Shown one piece after another: positions 10,861 through 22,336 of a stretch of 64,000 nucleotides of DNA. Below the pieces are notes generated by a model. That model was not told where the DNA came from, did not search any database, and saw nothing but the letters and a program-made list of their open reading frames with translations. Within the stretch, counting starts at the first letter, position 1. Each line of letters opens with the position of its first letter. Source of the stretch: Monilinia fructicola (lineage: Eukaryota > Ascomycota > Leotiomycetes > Helotiales > Sclerotiniaceae); NCBI GenBank assembly GCA_008692225.1, contig VICG01000006.1:811501-875500 (forward strand). Direction: 5' to 3'. The position numbers and the translations under genes are program-made.

Positions 10861-11557
10861 GTAGATGTGCAGAGAAAGAGGGGCAGTCAGTCGTCTGAAT
10901 GATACGTACACGACCACAACGTTGCACGGACGAAGAACTTTGTGAGGACATGTGGTGAGGCAGGGGGAGTATTTCAATGGCATTACGTGGTTTCGGAACA
11001 TCTCGTTCCGTATCTGATTCTTCTTCATTCCTCGTTTCCTGATGTGGGGTATTCATCTTCATTCGTATGCTTATGCATGTACTCGTTCACCTTCTCTCGT
11101 CATCTCTCTAATCATCCCGTGTGCTCGTGTTCTCGTGTTCTCATCTCTCATCTCTCATCTCTCATCTTGAAATCCATAATCATCTATTCTCACAACCCAT
11201 ATACTCTTTCCCTCCGCCTTTCCCTTCCCAACCCCCCATACATAGTATTGGATACAAAGATACAAACAAAAGACAAAGCCAGCCAGCCAGATCGCAAAAA
11301 GGGTATTTACTACAAACAAATCATTCATCGCTATGAACCGCACCGCACCACACCACACCACACCACACCACTCGACGCAGGACAATGCTGCAGAACTAAC
11401 AGTCAAGGACCTCCTCCCGTATATGCCTCCCCCTCCATCATTGTGCCGTAGATTGTACGTGAGATTTTGTTGCTTGGTACTTGTATATTCATCGTCTGAT
11501 TTCCCTGGGTCTCCGTCTTCCCGTCTTCTGTTTATCTTGCTCGTTTTCATCTCTGGT

Positions 11558-11620
<63 letters not shown>

Positions 11621-11689
11621 ATTATACTTATCCCATATCCCATCTCGAGCTTATTCTCACTTTTGCCTAGCATATCCGCCTTTCCACTC
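10861..11689. other. Convergent spacer between ERG8 and histidine kinase genes
   Basis: Pyrimidine-rich 3'-flank sequence with an ACCACACC run near 11340-11370 and a CT/CA microsatellite. Open frames here are low-complexity only. Confidence 0.6.
11561..11620 (+). repeat. Compound CT/CA dinucleotide microsatellite
   Basis: About 19 CT units are followed directly by about 10 CA units. Confidence 0.9.
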
Positions 11690-14600
11690 TCAACCTCTCA
11701 ACTTCTCACCGCCCAATCCTTTCCCCTTCACTTCCCTTCCTTTCGCCTCCTTTCCCTTTGCCTCCTCCTCTTTCACTTCCTCCCCTTTCCCCTCCTTCCC
11801 CGCTTCCCCCTCCATATCTCTTCCCACCCCACCTCCAACCCTAACAAGTACATCCTCGATAACCGGCACCAACTCCGTAATCCTAAAAGGTTTCGTCATA
11901 ACCTCATCCATACCCGCTTCCAACGCGGTTTGAATCTGCTCCGCCCGCGCATTCGCCGTGACCGCAATAACCGGCACATGTCCTTGTAATTCGCCCTCCT
12001 TTTCCATTTTGCGGAGCTCCCTCGCGCAGGTAAGTCCGTCCATGATGGGCATTTCTATGTCGAGAAGGATGAGCGTGAGGGGAATAGGAGATTGTGGGTT
12101 TGATTGTGGTGGTGGTGGTCTCGATCGTGATCGTGATCGGGATTGTGATGTTTGTGAATTTTCCTTCCCATCACCCCCTCTACCGACCCAAAATCCCGTC
12201 TTCTTCACAAAGTCCAGTGCCTCCTTCCCGTGATTACTAACATGGACCGTGCAGCCCAGTCTCTTCATCTGCGCCGCCAAAACCTTCTGATTAACCAGAT
12301 TGTCCTCCACAATCAACACACTCCACGAGTTGGGATTCATTTTTGGCTGTTGACGCTCTTCCTCCTCAAATGCAAAGGAGTTGGTCCGATTTGTCGGTAA
12401 TTTCCCCTTTTCATGCAAGTCCAACAATTTATTCAAGATGTTTTCCTCGTGATCCTTGATACTCTTTGGAACATTAGTCGCCAATCTCCCATAAGCTTCT
12501 AAATCCGCTTCCATATCCGAGTTAATTCGCGATTCTGGGTTATTTGCCCTCTCTAATGCACGCCGACATTTAATGTAGAAAGCGAATGTACTTCCGACGC
12601 CGAACTTGGACGCCACGCCAATTTCTCCACCTTGTAACTCGGTAAGTTGGCGCGAGATGAACAGTCCAAGACCGGATCCTCCATAATGTACATGAGTTCG
12701 AGGCGATGCTTGAGAGAAACGTGTAAAGAGATTCTTCTTTTCGGCAGTTGTCAAGCCACATCCGGTGTCCTTGACTTCGAATCTAAGATATATGATTTGG
12801 CCGTTACCCCATTCCTCACTGGCTGTGATATCGGCCTTTGCAAGTCTGGTAGGAGATGGAAAGTATTCGAAATTATCTAAACCTTCGAGAAGCGAAGGGG
12901 CTTCGAGCGAGGCGCTGACGGAAACATGAATTTCTCGTGTTTTCTCGTTCTTAGTAAATTTAATAGCATTTGTCATGAGGTTGATTAACACTTGTGTCAA
13001 TCTACTCGAATCGAGCATGACACTGTCGATCTTCAAGTCTAGAAAAGACTGACTTACGTATAGATTTTGAGATATGGAATTCATCTGGCATTCTCCTGCG
13101 AACATTTTCAGGCCAAGCTTCACAACCTCAACCGGTCTTATAGCGACTGGACTGATTTCCAACAAGTTCGAGTCTAATTTCGAAATTGTCAAGATATCAT
13201 CAACAATCGACTTCTGATGTTGGGCACAAAGTTGAATAGTCTCAGCTGCATCAATCCCATCTTTAATAATACCAGCGATCTCTGAATCCAGGTTCTCTTT
13301 TGCTGCTTTGTATTGTTTCAGCGATGACGAAATACCATCTGCACACTGAACTATAGCGCTGAGTGGATTTCGCATTTCGTGACTTGTAATATCGATGAAG
13401 GAGTTGTAATCTTTCAAGCGTCTATCTTGGAGATCCTCCGCCCATTTGATCCTTGAGATATCAGTAGAGCCTATAAAATGTCAGTAAGTCCCAGTCGTAG
13501 AAGCCGAGGATCCCGGTTTTAGTGTTGGGTAGAGAAAGATATAGAAAAAGACATCGTTCCCCAAAATTGGTCGCATCACACTACGGATGTTTTGGGGGTT
13601 CGAGCCAGGCAAATCAAACGGATACATTCAGTCTTGGTAGGCGATTACATTGATTTTGGCACCTTCAGGATCGAAGCTGCTCTTGTCCAACGAGTAATCG
13701 TGCCGTGTTGAAACAAGCGAATGTTCACAAAATCTTGAATCATGAGGCCAAAAAGCCCCACCTCCCTCACCCAAAGAAAGTAGAGATTAACATGACTTAC
13801 AGCCCATCACAGATTCTAAATTCCCATTCTCGTCCAATTCAGGCGAGAAAGTCGCCAATACCCAACGTTGAATCGTGAGTGTACTCCCAGCAATATTTCC
13901 AACCCATGGGTTTCCCATACGCGTTTCTATAACGATGGTAGTGTTCTTTGAGATTAGCTCTGCCCATTTCGAGGTAAACTTCGGTCTGTCCACATCTCCT
14001 ATTGCAGCTGCCCATGAGAAAGGGGTTTCTGACAACGTTTCGTTTTTTGATAAGCCGGATATGGAAAACCATTGTTCATTTGCATAAGTAAGAACCCCAT
14101 CTGGATCTAGGATTGCTAGGCCACCAGGAGCCAGGTCACTGAATCGTTTGAAGTTTCGCCTGATTTCATTGGCTTGATTTGTGCGAAGTAACAGTTCCTC
14201 GGAGAGTCTAGAGCACAAACAGTCAGTAAATATATGCTTGCACGGCCATCATTACAAGGCCTGTGTAAGTATGAGCAGGGCAGTTGAAAAACAAAGGTGA
14301 TACGAACTCTGCACGTTCCTCCATTTCTTTGGCGAACCTTTTTTGGAGTGTGATATCTGTACAATATCCCATGATGCTCTTGATACTTCCATCTGAAGAT
14401 AATTCATGTTGGTAACTCGCTAGGACCCAGTTATCATATTCATCGCCCGTAACAGGATCATACCATGGCTTGATGAGTTGAAGCTCGCCGGACCAGGGTT
14501 GGTTGTGAACAGTGAGTTTCTCCCAACCCTTTACCATAGTCGGGATGCTAGATGGGGCAATCCTATCCATCCAAGACATCTTGGAGGCAGTATCTCGAGA

Positions 14601-17076
14601 AAGGTTCGTAATCTCATAATATCGATCATTGGCTTCAAGTAGTACACCGTCACTATCAACCGAAAACATACCGACGGGCGATACTTCAGCAATACGTTGA
14701 AGTCTACTTTTTTGTAAAGCCAGCTCTTCGTATAACCCTAATCTCTCAGCAGCAGCAACTTCGGCAGCATTGTTACCACGTCTAATCTCGTCCTGAAAAA
14801 GTGTGACTGAGGCTAGGGAGTTTGCCAAGTGTCTGTTCAAAATTTTAATAAAAGATTCGTAATCGGTATTATACGGTCTTCGGGGGTTCACCCCAATAAC
14901 TAGGAAACCTAAAGTGTTTTCGCCATTGGTTGGTCTCAATGGCAATACCACAGCATCTCGGCATGGTTCACCATACCCCCTTTTCCAGTTATATCCTTGA
15001 GTCAAACCAACTGGAAGCATACTATCCGAAAGTGATAGCAAAATGGGTTGACGCGTCTTCATAGCTTCTCTTAATGCCGGCACGTATCCTCCAAGATGTC
15101 TTTTCAAATCGAGTCTACTTTGAGCTGATGGATGTCCTTCGGGAACGCCCAAGGAGCCTTCTAAAACAACGGATTTGATACTTGTAGAACTATCTGAGGA
15201 AATAGAACCTCTAGATGATGTTGCATCATTCTCAACGTCATCGAGGACCGAGTAAAGCAAAACAAATGGAAAGTCATATTCGTTCTCAACAAGGGCATCG
15301 AGAACCAATTTCCAGAACTCCGGTACAGATTGCGCCAGAGATATTTCTTCACTGACTTTCAAAAGTGTTCTCATCCTGCGATTGTTGATCACTTTTCCCG
15401 TTGTCTCAAAAGGGGCGTTGTAAAGACCTAATAGTTCAGGAGTGTTGCCTGACTTCCAAACTGGTGTCAGGGCCCACGACTATATTGCACAAGGTCCAAA
15501 GTTAGTAGCCTATCCAAAGTAAATTATGGTAACGATAATCAAAAGCTTCGAGAAAAGGAGAATATGTATCGTCTAAAACACTGCGAATGAGGCGGCGTTT
15601 CAGAAGTAAATTGCTTACAAAAAATGTTTCCTCCATGAACCCCCGTCGCGAAAGTGATAACCTGACGATTAGATTAGTATATAGCCCTAACCGAGCGGTG
15701 CTATAACGAGTTTGCAACAGGAAGAAACATGAGAATATACGTGGCAAAGATGCCAGGAAAGAATACAAGACGAGGACACGAGAAGGTATTGGAGTAAAGG
15801 CCGATCCAGATCCCCACACCGGATACCCAAAGCTGGGTGGAATGAGAAAAGAACAAATTCAAAAATAAGAGTCGTTGATGATAGTGAAATTTTGATAGAA
15901 TACGCTGCACTTACATCTGGTCAGTCATTGCGACTCCGTGTCCAGTTCTCCTACATGAATTAAAAATTTCCCCAATCCTGTTGTGAAAGGTCAGTATATC
16001 GATCAATGTCAAGCATATCAAGAAAGATCTGAAGCGCCATGTCCCTCCGTGGTGACATGTATCAAAAGGCGCACTTACTCCTCCCATACCTCAGCAAACG
16101 GACCCCTAGCGCCAGTACCCATTAATTGTGGATGCTTGTTAAAGGCCACAGTCTCTGAGTATTTTTCATTGTACAATACCGTTAACTCCTCACCCCAGAA
16201 AAGAGCAACAGGGTGAGGGTTAGCCATCACTAGGTTGACAATCTGGCGAAACTCGGGTGACCAACTACTCATTGGCCCTAAGGGTGTTGAAGACCAGTCG
16301 AAATTTCGAATGTGCTTCATATGATCGGAGAGGTACCCTATCGGGGACTCGGCGGTGATGTCTGGACAGGGAGTCGTTGAAATTTCACTCGGAATAAAAT
16401 TTTCTTTTTGGGCGCCACTCGATGCGCTATCAGGATTCGATACTTGAACTTCCTTCAAGGCTGCAACTGTCTTGTCGGAGAAGGTCGTACTCGAAGAGCC
16501 CCTTTGACTGTGGGAGCAATCGCTAAACATTAGATCTCTGAACTCAACATCAACTTTGTTACCACAGATCAAGACCCATCTCTCCCGAATTGTGAAGCCA
16601 GACCAGAGAAACCCATTGTGTGAGAATGGTTGACCTGGAGAACTTTCACTGACTTGTTTTTGAATGAAATCCTTGATTAGAGATTTGAACGTTGCGCAAG
16701 GAGGCTCTTCAGGATAAATTATTGGAGAAGTTGGTTCCGAGTTACGGGGTATGGCGCTCGTGAAATGTATATTTGATCGGAAGGCCTTGTTTGTAAAGAC
16801 TGCCTCCAGGTTATCTTCAAAGGCATTATGCCGCAGAAGATCGAATACTAGGGTGGGTTTAGGATCGAAGTCGAGAAAATCTGTGAGGCCTATCGTATCG
16901 AGCTCTTCATATTCCCCTGGAGCCTCTGAATCGGAATCTAGTAAGTCCTCCTCATTGTCCCTTGATTTGAAATATTCCGCGTCTCTTAAGGGCGATTGTG
17001 TATGGGTTGGTGAGTCAGACAGCATGAGTTTTTGGGCCTTCCTTGACCTGGGGGACATCGAAATATGTTGATGCAA
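11690..17076 (-). CDS. Hybrid sensor histidine kinase (PAS/GAF-HisKA-HATPase-receiver)
   Basis: Six exons (17076-16079, 15977-15915, 15661-15619, 15479-14308, 14207-13801, 13470-11690) join in frame to 1487 aa. The N-terminal 230 residues are unconserved. A PAS-like segment around DWSSTPLGP and ELTVLYNEKY follows, then a GAF-like region in exon 4, a PAS-PAC unit (SPVGMFSVDSDGVL... to SIMGYCTDIT) and another PAS (GLAILDPDGVLTYANEQW). The H-box ITSHEMRNP places the phospho-His at about residue 925. N-box (LINLMTNAIKF), G1 (DTGCGL) and G2 (GGSGLGL) are present. The receiver has acidic VEDN, phospho-acceptor Asp near 1365 (LLDIEMPIMDG) and TAN plus K at PF. So all phosphorelay residues are intact. 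Two exons are tiny (63 and 43 nt), the intron before exon 5 has a weak GTTCGT donor, and the intron before exon 6 is 330 nt. Ligand and group are not assignable. Confidence 0.93.
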
Positions 17077-18009
17077 CGTTTGAGTGTATTTCCTAAAGGT
17101 TTCGCAAGTCCATAAGATATTGAAAGTTCACTTCCTTTTCGACATCCACGTCAAATTCGACCAGGAAGTACTTCGGTAGTGGGTCTCTATGGGTGTTTAA
17201 TTTGAGAACAGCTAGCGTCTTGGGAGACTGGTGGTGGTGGTAGGTGTGTAGGTGGAGGTGGATGTGTATGTATGGGAGATCTTTGAAGCGAAAAGTAGTG
17301 AAGGGTAGGTTAGGTTAATAGGTTAGGTTGGGTTGGAGTTCTGTAGTGAGTGTCGATGAGAATTGGTAGATTATTCCTGCGAATCAGATTCCAAATGTAT
17401 GAACAAGGTCAATTGAGTTAAGAGAAAGACGATGGAAATGTGGTAGTGATGCTTTTGTGGATATACTCCGTAGAGTCCCAAATCAAGAGTATTGGCTTCG
17501 TAGAGGACGAAGAAGAAGAAGAACTGTTCATTCAAGGGGATTTTGAAGCTATCTATGGTAAATATGAAGCAAAGACACATTCGATGAATGAATATAATGA
17601 ATAATAATGAATGAGCTTGAAGGAATGAGCTTGAAGGAATTGAATTCACTATTCTAGGAGACTTTTCTCTTTCGTTGTCAGTACTTGATCGAACATAGGG
17701 AATCCTACAAAGTAAGTCTTTTTTGGCTTTCCCTCGTTTCTCTCTTTGGGTAGATAACCTTGGAAGAATCAATCAATCTGGATCAAATTCGTATACTGCA
17801 GTACGTACGGTAAGTCGTAGTATTGTTGATTTTCTTTTTTTCCCTCTAAGATAAACGTCCCCTTCAACGGTCCAACCTCTGTTTGAGAAAGCCTTGGGTT
17901 GGGGATTGTGGCTAGTATCGAATCATCCAGACCCTGGGATTGCACAAGTAACTAATTGTACCTGTCAGATGTCAAACTTCTAAAGGCCGAATAGACCGAT
18001 TGATGAGTA

Positions 18010-18140
18010 GCAAGTGAGTGAGTAAGCAAGTGTGCGTGAGTGCGTGAGTGAGTGAGTGAGTGTGTGAGTGTGAGTGAGTGCGTGAATGCGTGAATGCGTG
18101 GGTGCGTGAGTGCGTGAATAGGCGAGTGAGTAGGCGAGTG
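18010..18140 (+). repeat. GAGT/GCGT tandem repeat
   Basis: Imperfect GAGT, GCGT and GTGT four-base units run for about 130 bases. Confidence 0.85.
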
Positions 18141-19072
18141 AATGAAGGATTCAATTCAAGTGTTAGATATACCTAGGTAGGTAACTTTGTATCTATTACC
18201 AAAGTAATAACATGTTTTGCATTTGCAGAGTATAACTTATAACTATACAATGCTATATAATATCCATCCACGTATTCATACCTATATATACATACATATA
18301 CATCTCCATTTACATATTCATACCTATACCTACTCTGTACATGTATATATAAAAGTTACACAAAACGATCTAATGCAAGGTACCTCAGTACAGTACAGCA
18401 GGTGAGCAAGAACAGTAACAAACTAACAATGAAGGGGAACTTTAGGAAAATCTCTTCCTCAATATGTATGTAGTATGTAGTATGTACAGAGGATCACTGG
18501 TGGACGGAGGATGGAGGACGGAGTACAGTACATACTACAAAGGAGTCATAACAAACGAAAAGGTATAAGATTCATCTCTCACGTTCAAAGTTTAATAGAG
18601 AGACCCAGGGAAAATTTTACAATTCCTACTCTGTAGAGTCTGTACTGTGACTCTATCCTCTGTCGCTTTGTATTATCCAAAGAAGGTACGCCTGTCCGAT
18701 ATTCTTCAAGGGATATGCTAGAGCCTTGGAACTTTCTATTACCGATAACCACCGAAGGCGCCATCCAATGATCCTAAGCAACGGTGCTAAATGTAAAAAA
18801 AACTGTTCTCCGTATCAAACGGTTCCATCTGATGCATTGATTGGATTGGATTCGTACTTTTGAATGCATTGATCCATTGTTTTTACATGCAGCACCATAT
18901 TAATCATCCATCTAAGTCTGAAACTTCAGGTGATAATTGATACCGTCTAAAACTGCCGGATCCATAATAGCCCTAAGAGTTTTCGGTTTTCCAATTTTCA
19001 AAACGATGGGAGTAACTTTATCATTTACTGTACAGTGTACAGTTGTCAGTTCCTCAAAGGAGTAGTAGTAGA

Positions 19073-19125
19073 TACCTACCTACCTACCTACCTACCTACC
19101 TACCTACCTAGACCTACCTAGATAT
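19073..19125 (+). repeat. ACCT microsatellite
   Basis: About ten ACCT units ending in ACCTAGACCTACCTAG. It is interstitial and not of the TTAGGG telomere type. Confidence 0.85.
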
Positions 19126-19305
19126 ACAAGTATATCTAATAAGGTTGATTCAGACTCTAGCCAAATACATATCTATGTATTCTTCTTGTTCTACTCTTTG
19201 ATATTTACTCTCTCAAGCCATAAAACTCTATTGAAGAAGAATCAGATCATTCTTGCATTTCCTTACTGTAGTTAGCGTAGTGATCTGTCTATCTAATCAC
19301 ATTAA

Positions 19306-19413
19306 TAAGCACCTAAGCACCTTCTGTAAGCACCCCCGTAAGCACCCAAGCATCTAGCACCCAGCACCTAGCACCTAAGCACCTAAGCACCTAAGCACCT
19401 AAGCACCTAAGCA
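19306..19413 (+). repeat. CTAAGCAC minisatellite
   Basis: Units of about 8 bp (CTAAGCAC with variants such as GTAAGCACC and CTAGCACC) repeat about a dozen times. Units at the right end are perfect and those at the left are diverged. Confidence 0.85.
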
Positions 19414-20204
19414 TGGCAAAGCAGCCCAAGCTATCTATTAGGACGTGCAGGCTGTGCCCAGGTGGTATCTAATTGCAATATCACAACACACTTGATTTGA
19501 TAATTAGACCTTTAACATCTACTATAAGCCCCTAACGTGGAAAATACACTCAACTAGCTAGGATTCGTCCAATTGGAAGGGCCAAATAGATTATGGGGAA
19601 TTCGGGGAAAGAGGACGAACTCAATTTGGTTGAAAGGATTGAAATGTGTTTTCTATTTTCAAAACTTCAGCCCATCTCATGTTACAAGTATCGGTCGGTT
19701 ACAGTCAACTTTTTACAGTCCCTTTCTTTCTTTTACGGCTTTTATCCGGATACCAAGACCCTAGCCGATATGCCTTGGCATTTCTTATCGAATCTAAGCG
19801 CTTGATGCGGTTGATATACAGAGTAGATAGATGGATGAATAGATAGGTACACCGGTGGTAGGTACACAGACAGGTAGGTATTTTTGTTTTTATTGTTTCA
19901 TTCATGGATTCATTCATTCGTGGTTGTACGAAGCGAGGAGGAGTACCCAAGTACGTACTACCTAGGTAGAAGAAGACCACGTTTGGTAACGGTCTGCATG
20001 CATGTTTGTAAAACGCCATAAAACGGTGAAGACTTCTCATGATTAGCTAAACTTATTATTCCAAGGGAATAAGTAGTTCAATATGGAGATATGATTGGCC
20101 CTTGGGATCATGATGATGAAAGTCTCGTCAGGTGACAGAGGTTATCTTCATAATCTAAAAGCTCCCTTTAATTGTATATCGCCTAAGGTAGTAACTAGCA
20201 AGAG

Positions 20205-20263
20205 GCGCCTACCTACTTACCTATTTACCTACTCACCTACTTACCTATCTACCTACCTAGTAA
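20205..20263 (+). repeat. CCTA-rich tandem repeat
   Basis: Imperfect CTAC/TTAC four-base units ending in CTACCTACCTAG. Confidence 0.75.
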
Positions 20264-20680
20264 CTATCAAACAGATGAAAAGAAGTTGTCAGCTTTTCCG
20301 TATGAGATAAATACTACTTAAACTAGATACGTACCAGTCCACGGGCATTATCACTCTTGACCATTGGCTAGTATCCAATTGACTCATGCCAACAATCTCC
20401 TTTTCTTTTTCTTCACATCAAAATGGTTAATCTGCCTAGTAAGCAACCAACCCAGCCCCCACGGCGCAGCGGCGTAGATGTACAATCTATACTTTTGGTC
20501 AACGTGGAATTGTAAACTTACTTTTTCTTCCATCCCTCTTCTTGCTCTCTATTCCTTTTGGTTCTCTTTCACCCACCGGTACACGGAGCACAAACAACTT
20601 TGTAGAAATTCGTCACTTAACAAATATTGCCAATAAACCTTCAAGCACTTCACACCCTCAAACTATAAGTCAAATCACCC

Positions 20681-21754
20681 ATGAAGAGAAAAGCCAGCGA
20701 CCAAGATCCCCACGTCGGATCACACCCTATCCCCAACCACTTCAACCTCCACCACACGACCCCACGTCTTCAACTCCTTTCCCCATTCTATTCTGGTATC
20801 ATCCCCGCCGAAATCCGCAACCTAATCTTCTCCTACGTTCTCACTCCCACTCCAATCCCAGATACAGATTACAGCCCTGACACCAATTACACACGACCCG
20901 GCTTCACCTGCCGCACTCAACTTCACGTCGCGCTTCTTCGAACGTGTCGCCGCATCTACTCCGAAACCTATCACCTCCCCCCAACATCCATCCCTCACGT
21001 ATTCTGGCACGAGCGCCACCCTCCCAGCACCGGAGATTCTCGCGCCGAACATACCTATTTCCTTCGGCTCCCGCCCTTCCAACGCGCCCTTGTGAACAGC
21101 ATCCACCTCCACACCCAACTCTACTGGCTGCAAGATTCCTTCGCTCCCCTGACCCTCAAGCTCCCTCTCCCAAACCTCACCAGCCTCAAGATCACAATAC
21201 GAAGAGGGGATTGGTGGTGGAACGAAGTAAATGAAGCGTTGGCCATCAATCCCTATCGAGGAGATGCCGACGTCTCCCAAATGCGTCAAGACATGGCGGC
21301 CTGTCAAAGGGGCGAAGTGCTCAATTGGGCCACTGGCAAATGGGGACTTGCCTTTGCGAACCTGCCCCACCTCGACTTGCTCGAGATGGAGTTCGAAACG
21401 AGCGAGGACAAGAGGGCGGAGTTGAAAAAGATCGTAGAGTGGGCCAGGACTTGGGAGTTCCCCATGGGAGAGAGGGGGGTGCTGAGCACGCGGAAATCCC
21501 CAGGCGCTCGTGCGGCGGCGCACAGTCAGAGAGCGGGGCCCGGGGATGTAAGGACGTGGGCATGGAGGGGGGGGCGAATTCACTGGAGCGATGTTTGTCC
21601 GTACTGCGTCGATGATTTCTGTAGAAACGACCCCGGAGGGATGAGCGGGGATAAATGTCGGGAGAGGAAGGAGTTGAGGGACATGGGGCAGGGACCGATG
21701 TTGGTGGTTATGGAGGTTCAATGGAAACGGACGAGCCGTTCAGAAGGAGAGTAG
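20681..21754 (+). CDS. 2EXR-domain protein
   Basis: A single-exon protein of 357 aa. After a basic, Pro-rich N-terminus it has SGIIPAEIRNLIFSYVLTPT (about residues 36-55), followed by RTQLHVALLRTCRRIYSETY about 35 residues later. This pairing of a P-E-(I/V)-R-N-x-I-(F/Y) helix and a LL-x-TC-R-x-(I/V)-Y-x-E helix is typical of the large fungal 2EXR/F-box-like family expanded in Pezizomycotina. The molecular function of that family is not established. The rest includes a WWWNEVNEAL segment and a C-terminal CPYCVDDFC cluster that could bind a metal. The ATG at 20681 is preferred because the conserved block lies directly after it. The gene converges on the GH28 gene. Confidence 0.82.
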   Translation: MKRKASDQDPHVGSHPIPNHFNLHHTTPRLQLLSPFYSGIIPAEIRNLIFSYVLTPTPIPDTDYSPDTNYTRPGFTCRTQLHVALLRTCRRIYSETYHLPPTSIPHVFWHERHPPSTGDSRAEHTYFLRLPPFQRALVNSIHLHTQLYWLQDSFAPLTLKLPLPNLTSLKITIRRGDWWWNEVNEALAINPYRGDADVSQMRQDMAACQRGEVLNWATGKWGLAFANLPHLDLLEMEFETSEDKRAELKKIVEWARTWEFPMGERGVLSTRKSPGARAAAHSQRAGPGDVRTWAWRGGRIHWSDVCPYCVDDFCRNDPGGMSGDKCRERKELRDMGQGPMLVVMEVQWKRTSRSEGE

Positions 21755-22336
21755 AGCGGGGCGACGGGAGCAGGAAACGATAATCTGATGATGGATATAA
21801 GTGTAGATAGTGGAGAAGAGTTGCCTGGGGCCAGCGGGGAGGAGGATTGGGGAGTGGGAAGATTAAGATTAGAATTTTCATGAGGAATTTCAACATAACA
21901 TCCTGGTGATGAACCTCTAGCTGGATTCTGGCATTGGGAATACTGGAGGCAAAGAAGAGCGTCCAGCCAGCCACTCGAGGATTCCTCACGCTGGTCGTTA
22001 GAGAGCAAGGATTGGAATGAGAATGAGAATGAGAATGACATATGATGATACAGAAACCTTCCTTTGGAAGATGCACAATGTTATCGCCACCATCAATGTG
22101 ATCATCTGAATCCAACATCGAGCTTCCCATTACGAAAGTAGTTCTTCGCGATGCACCACCTACACTGGTCGAACGACCCACCCGAATCCAGCCAAACTCC
22201 GAAAGCAGAGCCCATGCCAATCCCAGAAACCAGACATGACGTTCCATTTTCGTCACGAAGCAAGTCGTGATTGCACATGGCAACTAGGCGGGTAGCGTAG
22301 CCACACGGCCGAGGCGAACCGCCTCTCCCCATTCCA
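21755..22336. other. Convergent spacer between 2EXR and GH28 genes
   Basis: Presumably the 3' untranslated parts of both genes. The open minus frame at 21708-22283 partly mirrors the 2EXR gene end and has no family signature. Confidence 0.55.

Larger units (their letters stand above)
17077..20680. other. Repeat-rich divergent intergenic region
   Basis: This 3.6 kb between divergent genes holds microsatellites, a 19306-19413 minisatellite, ACCTAGGT palindromes (18171, 19960), a TACTCCGTA site (17464) and CAGTACAGTAC motifs near 18388 and 18525. Small frames such as 19573-19764 show no protein character. Confidence 0.6.

Noticed and set aside
10942..11989. Long plus-strand frames over the ERG8 3' flank and the histidine kinase end
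   Set aside because: Low-complexity Ser/Leu/Pro/His strings from CT/CA repeats and antisense reading of the kinase gene.
13590..13620. GGTTCGAGCC, resembling a tRNA T-loop
   Set aside because: Flanking bases do not form a T-stem, and no anticodon or acceptor arm could be placed; it lies within a kinase intron.
19073..19413. ACCT and CTAAGCAC arrays considered as telomeric repeats or a CRISPR-like array
   Set aside because: The unit is not TTAGGG and the repeats have no unique spacers; ordinary micro- and minisatellites in a eukaryotic genome.
20822..21721. 299-codon minus-strand frame opposite the 2EXR gene
   Set aside because: The plus-strand frame carries the conserved 2EXR motifs; the antisense frame has none.
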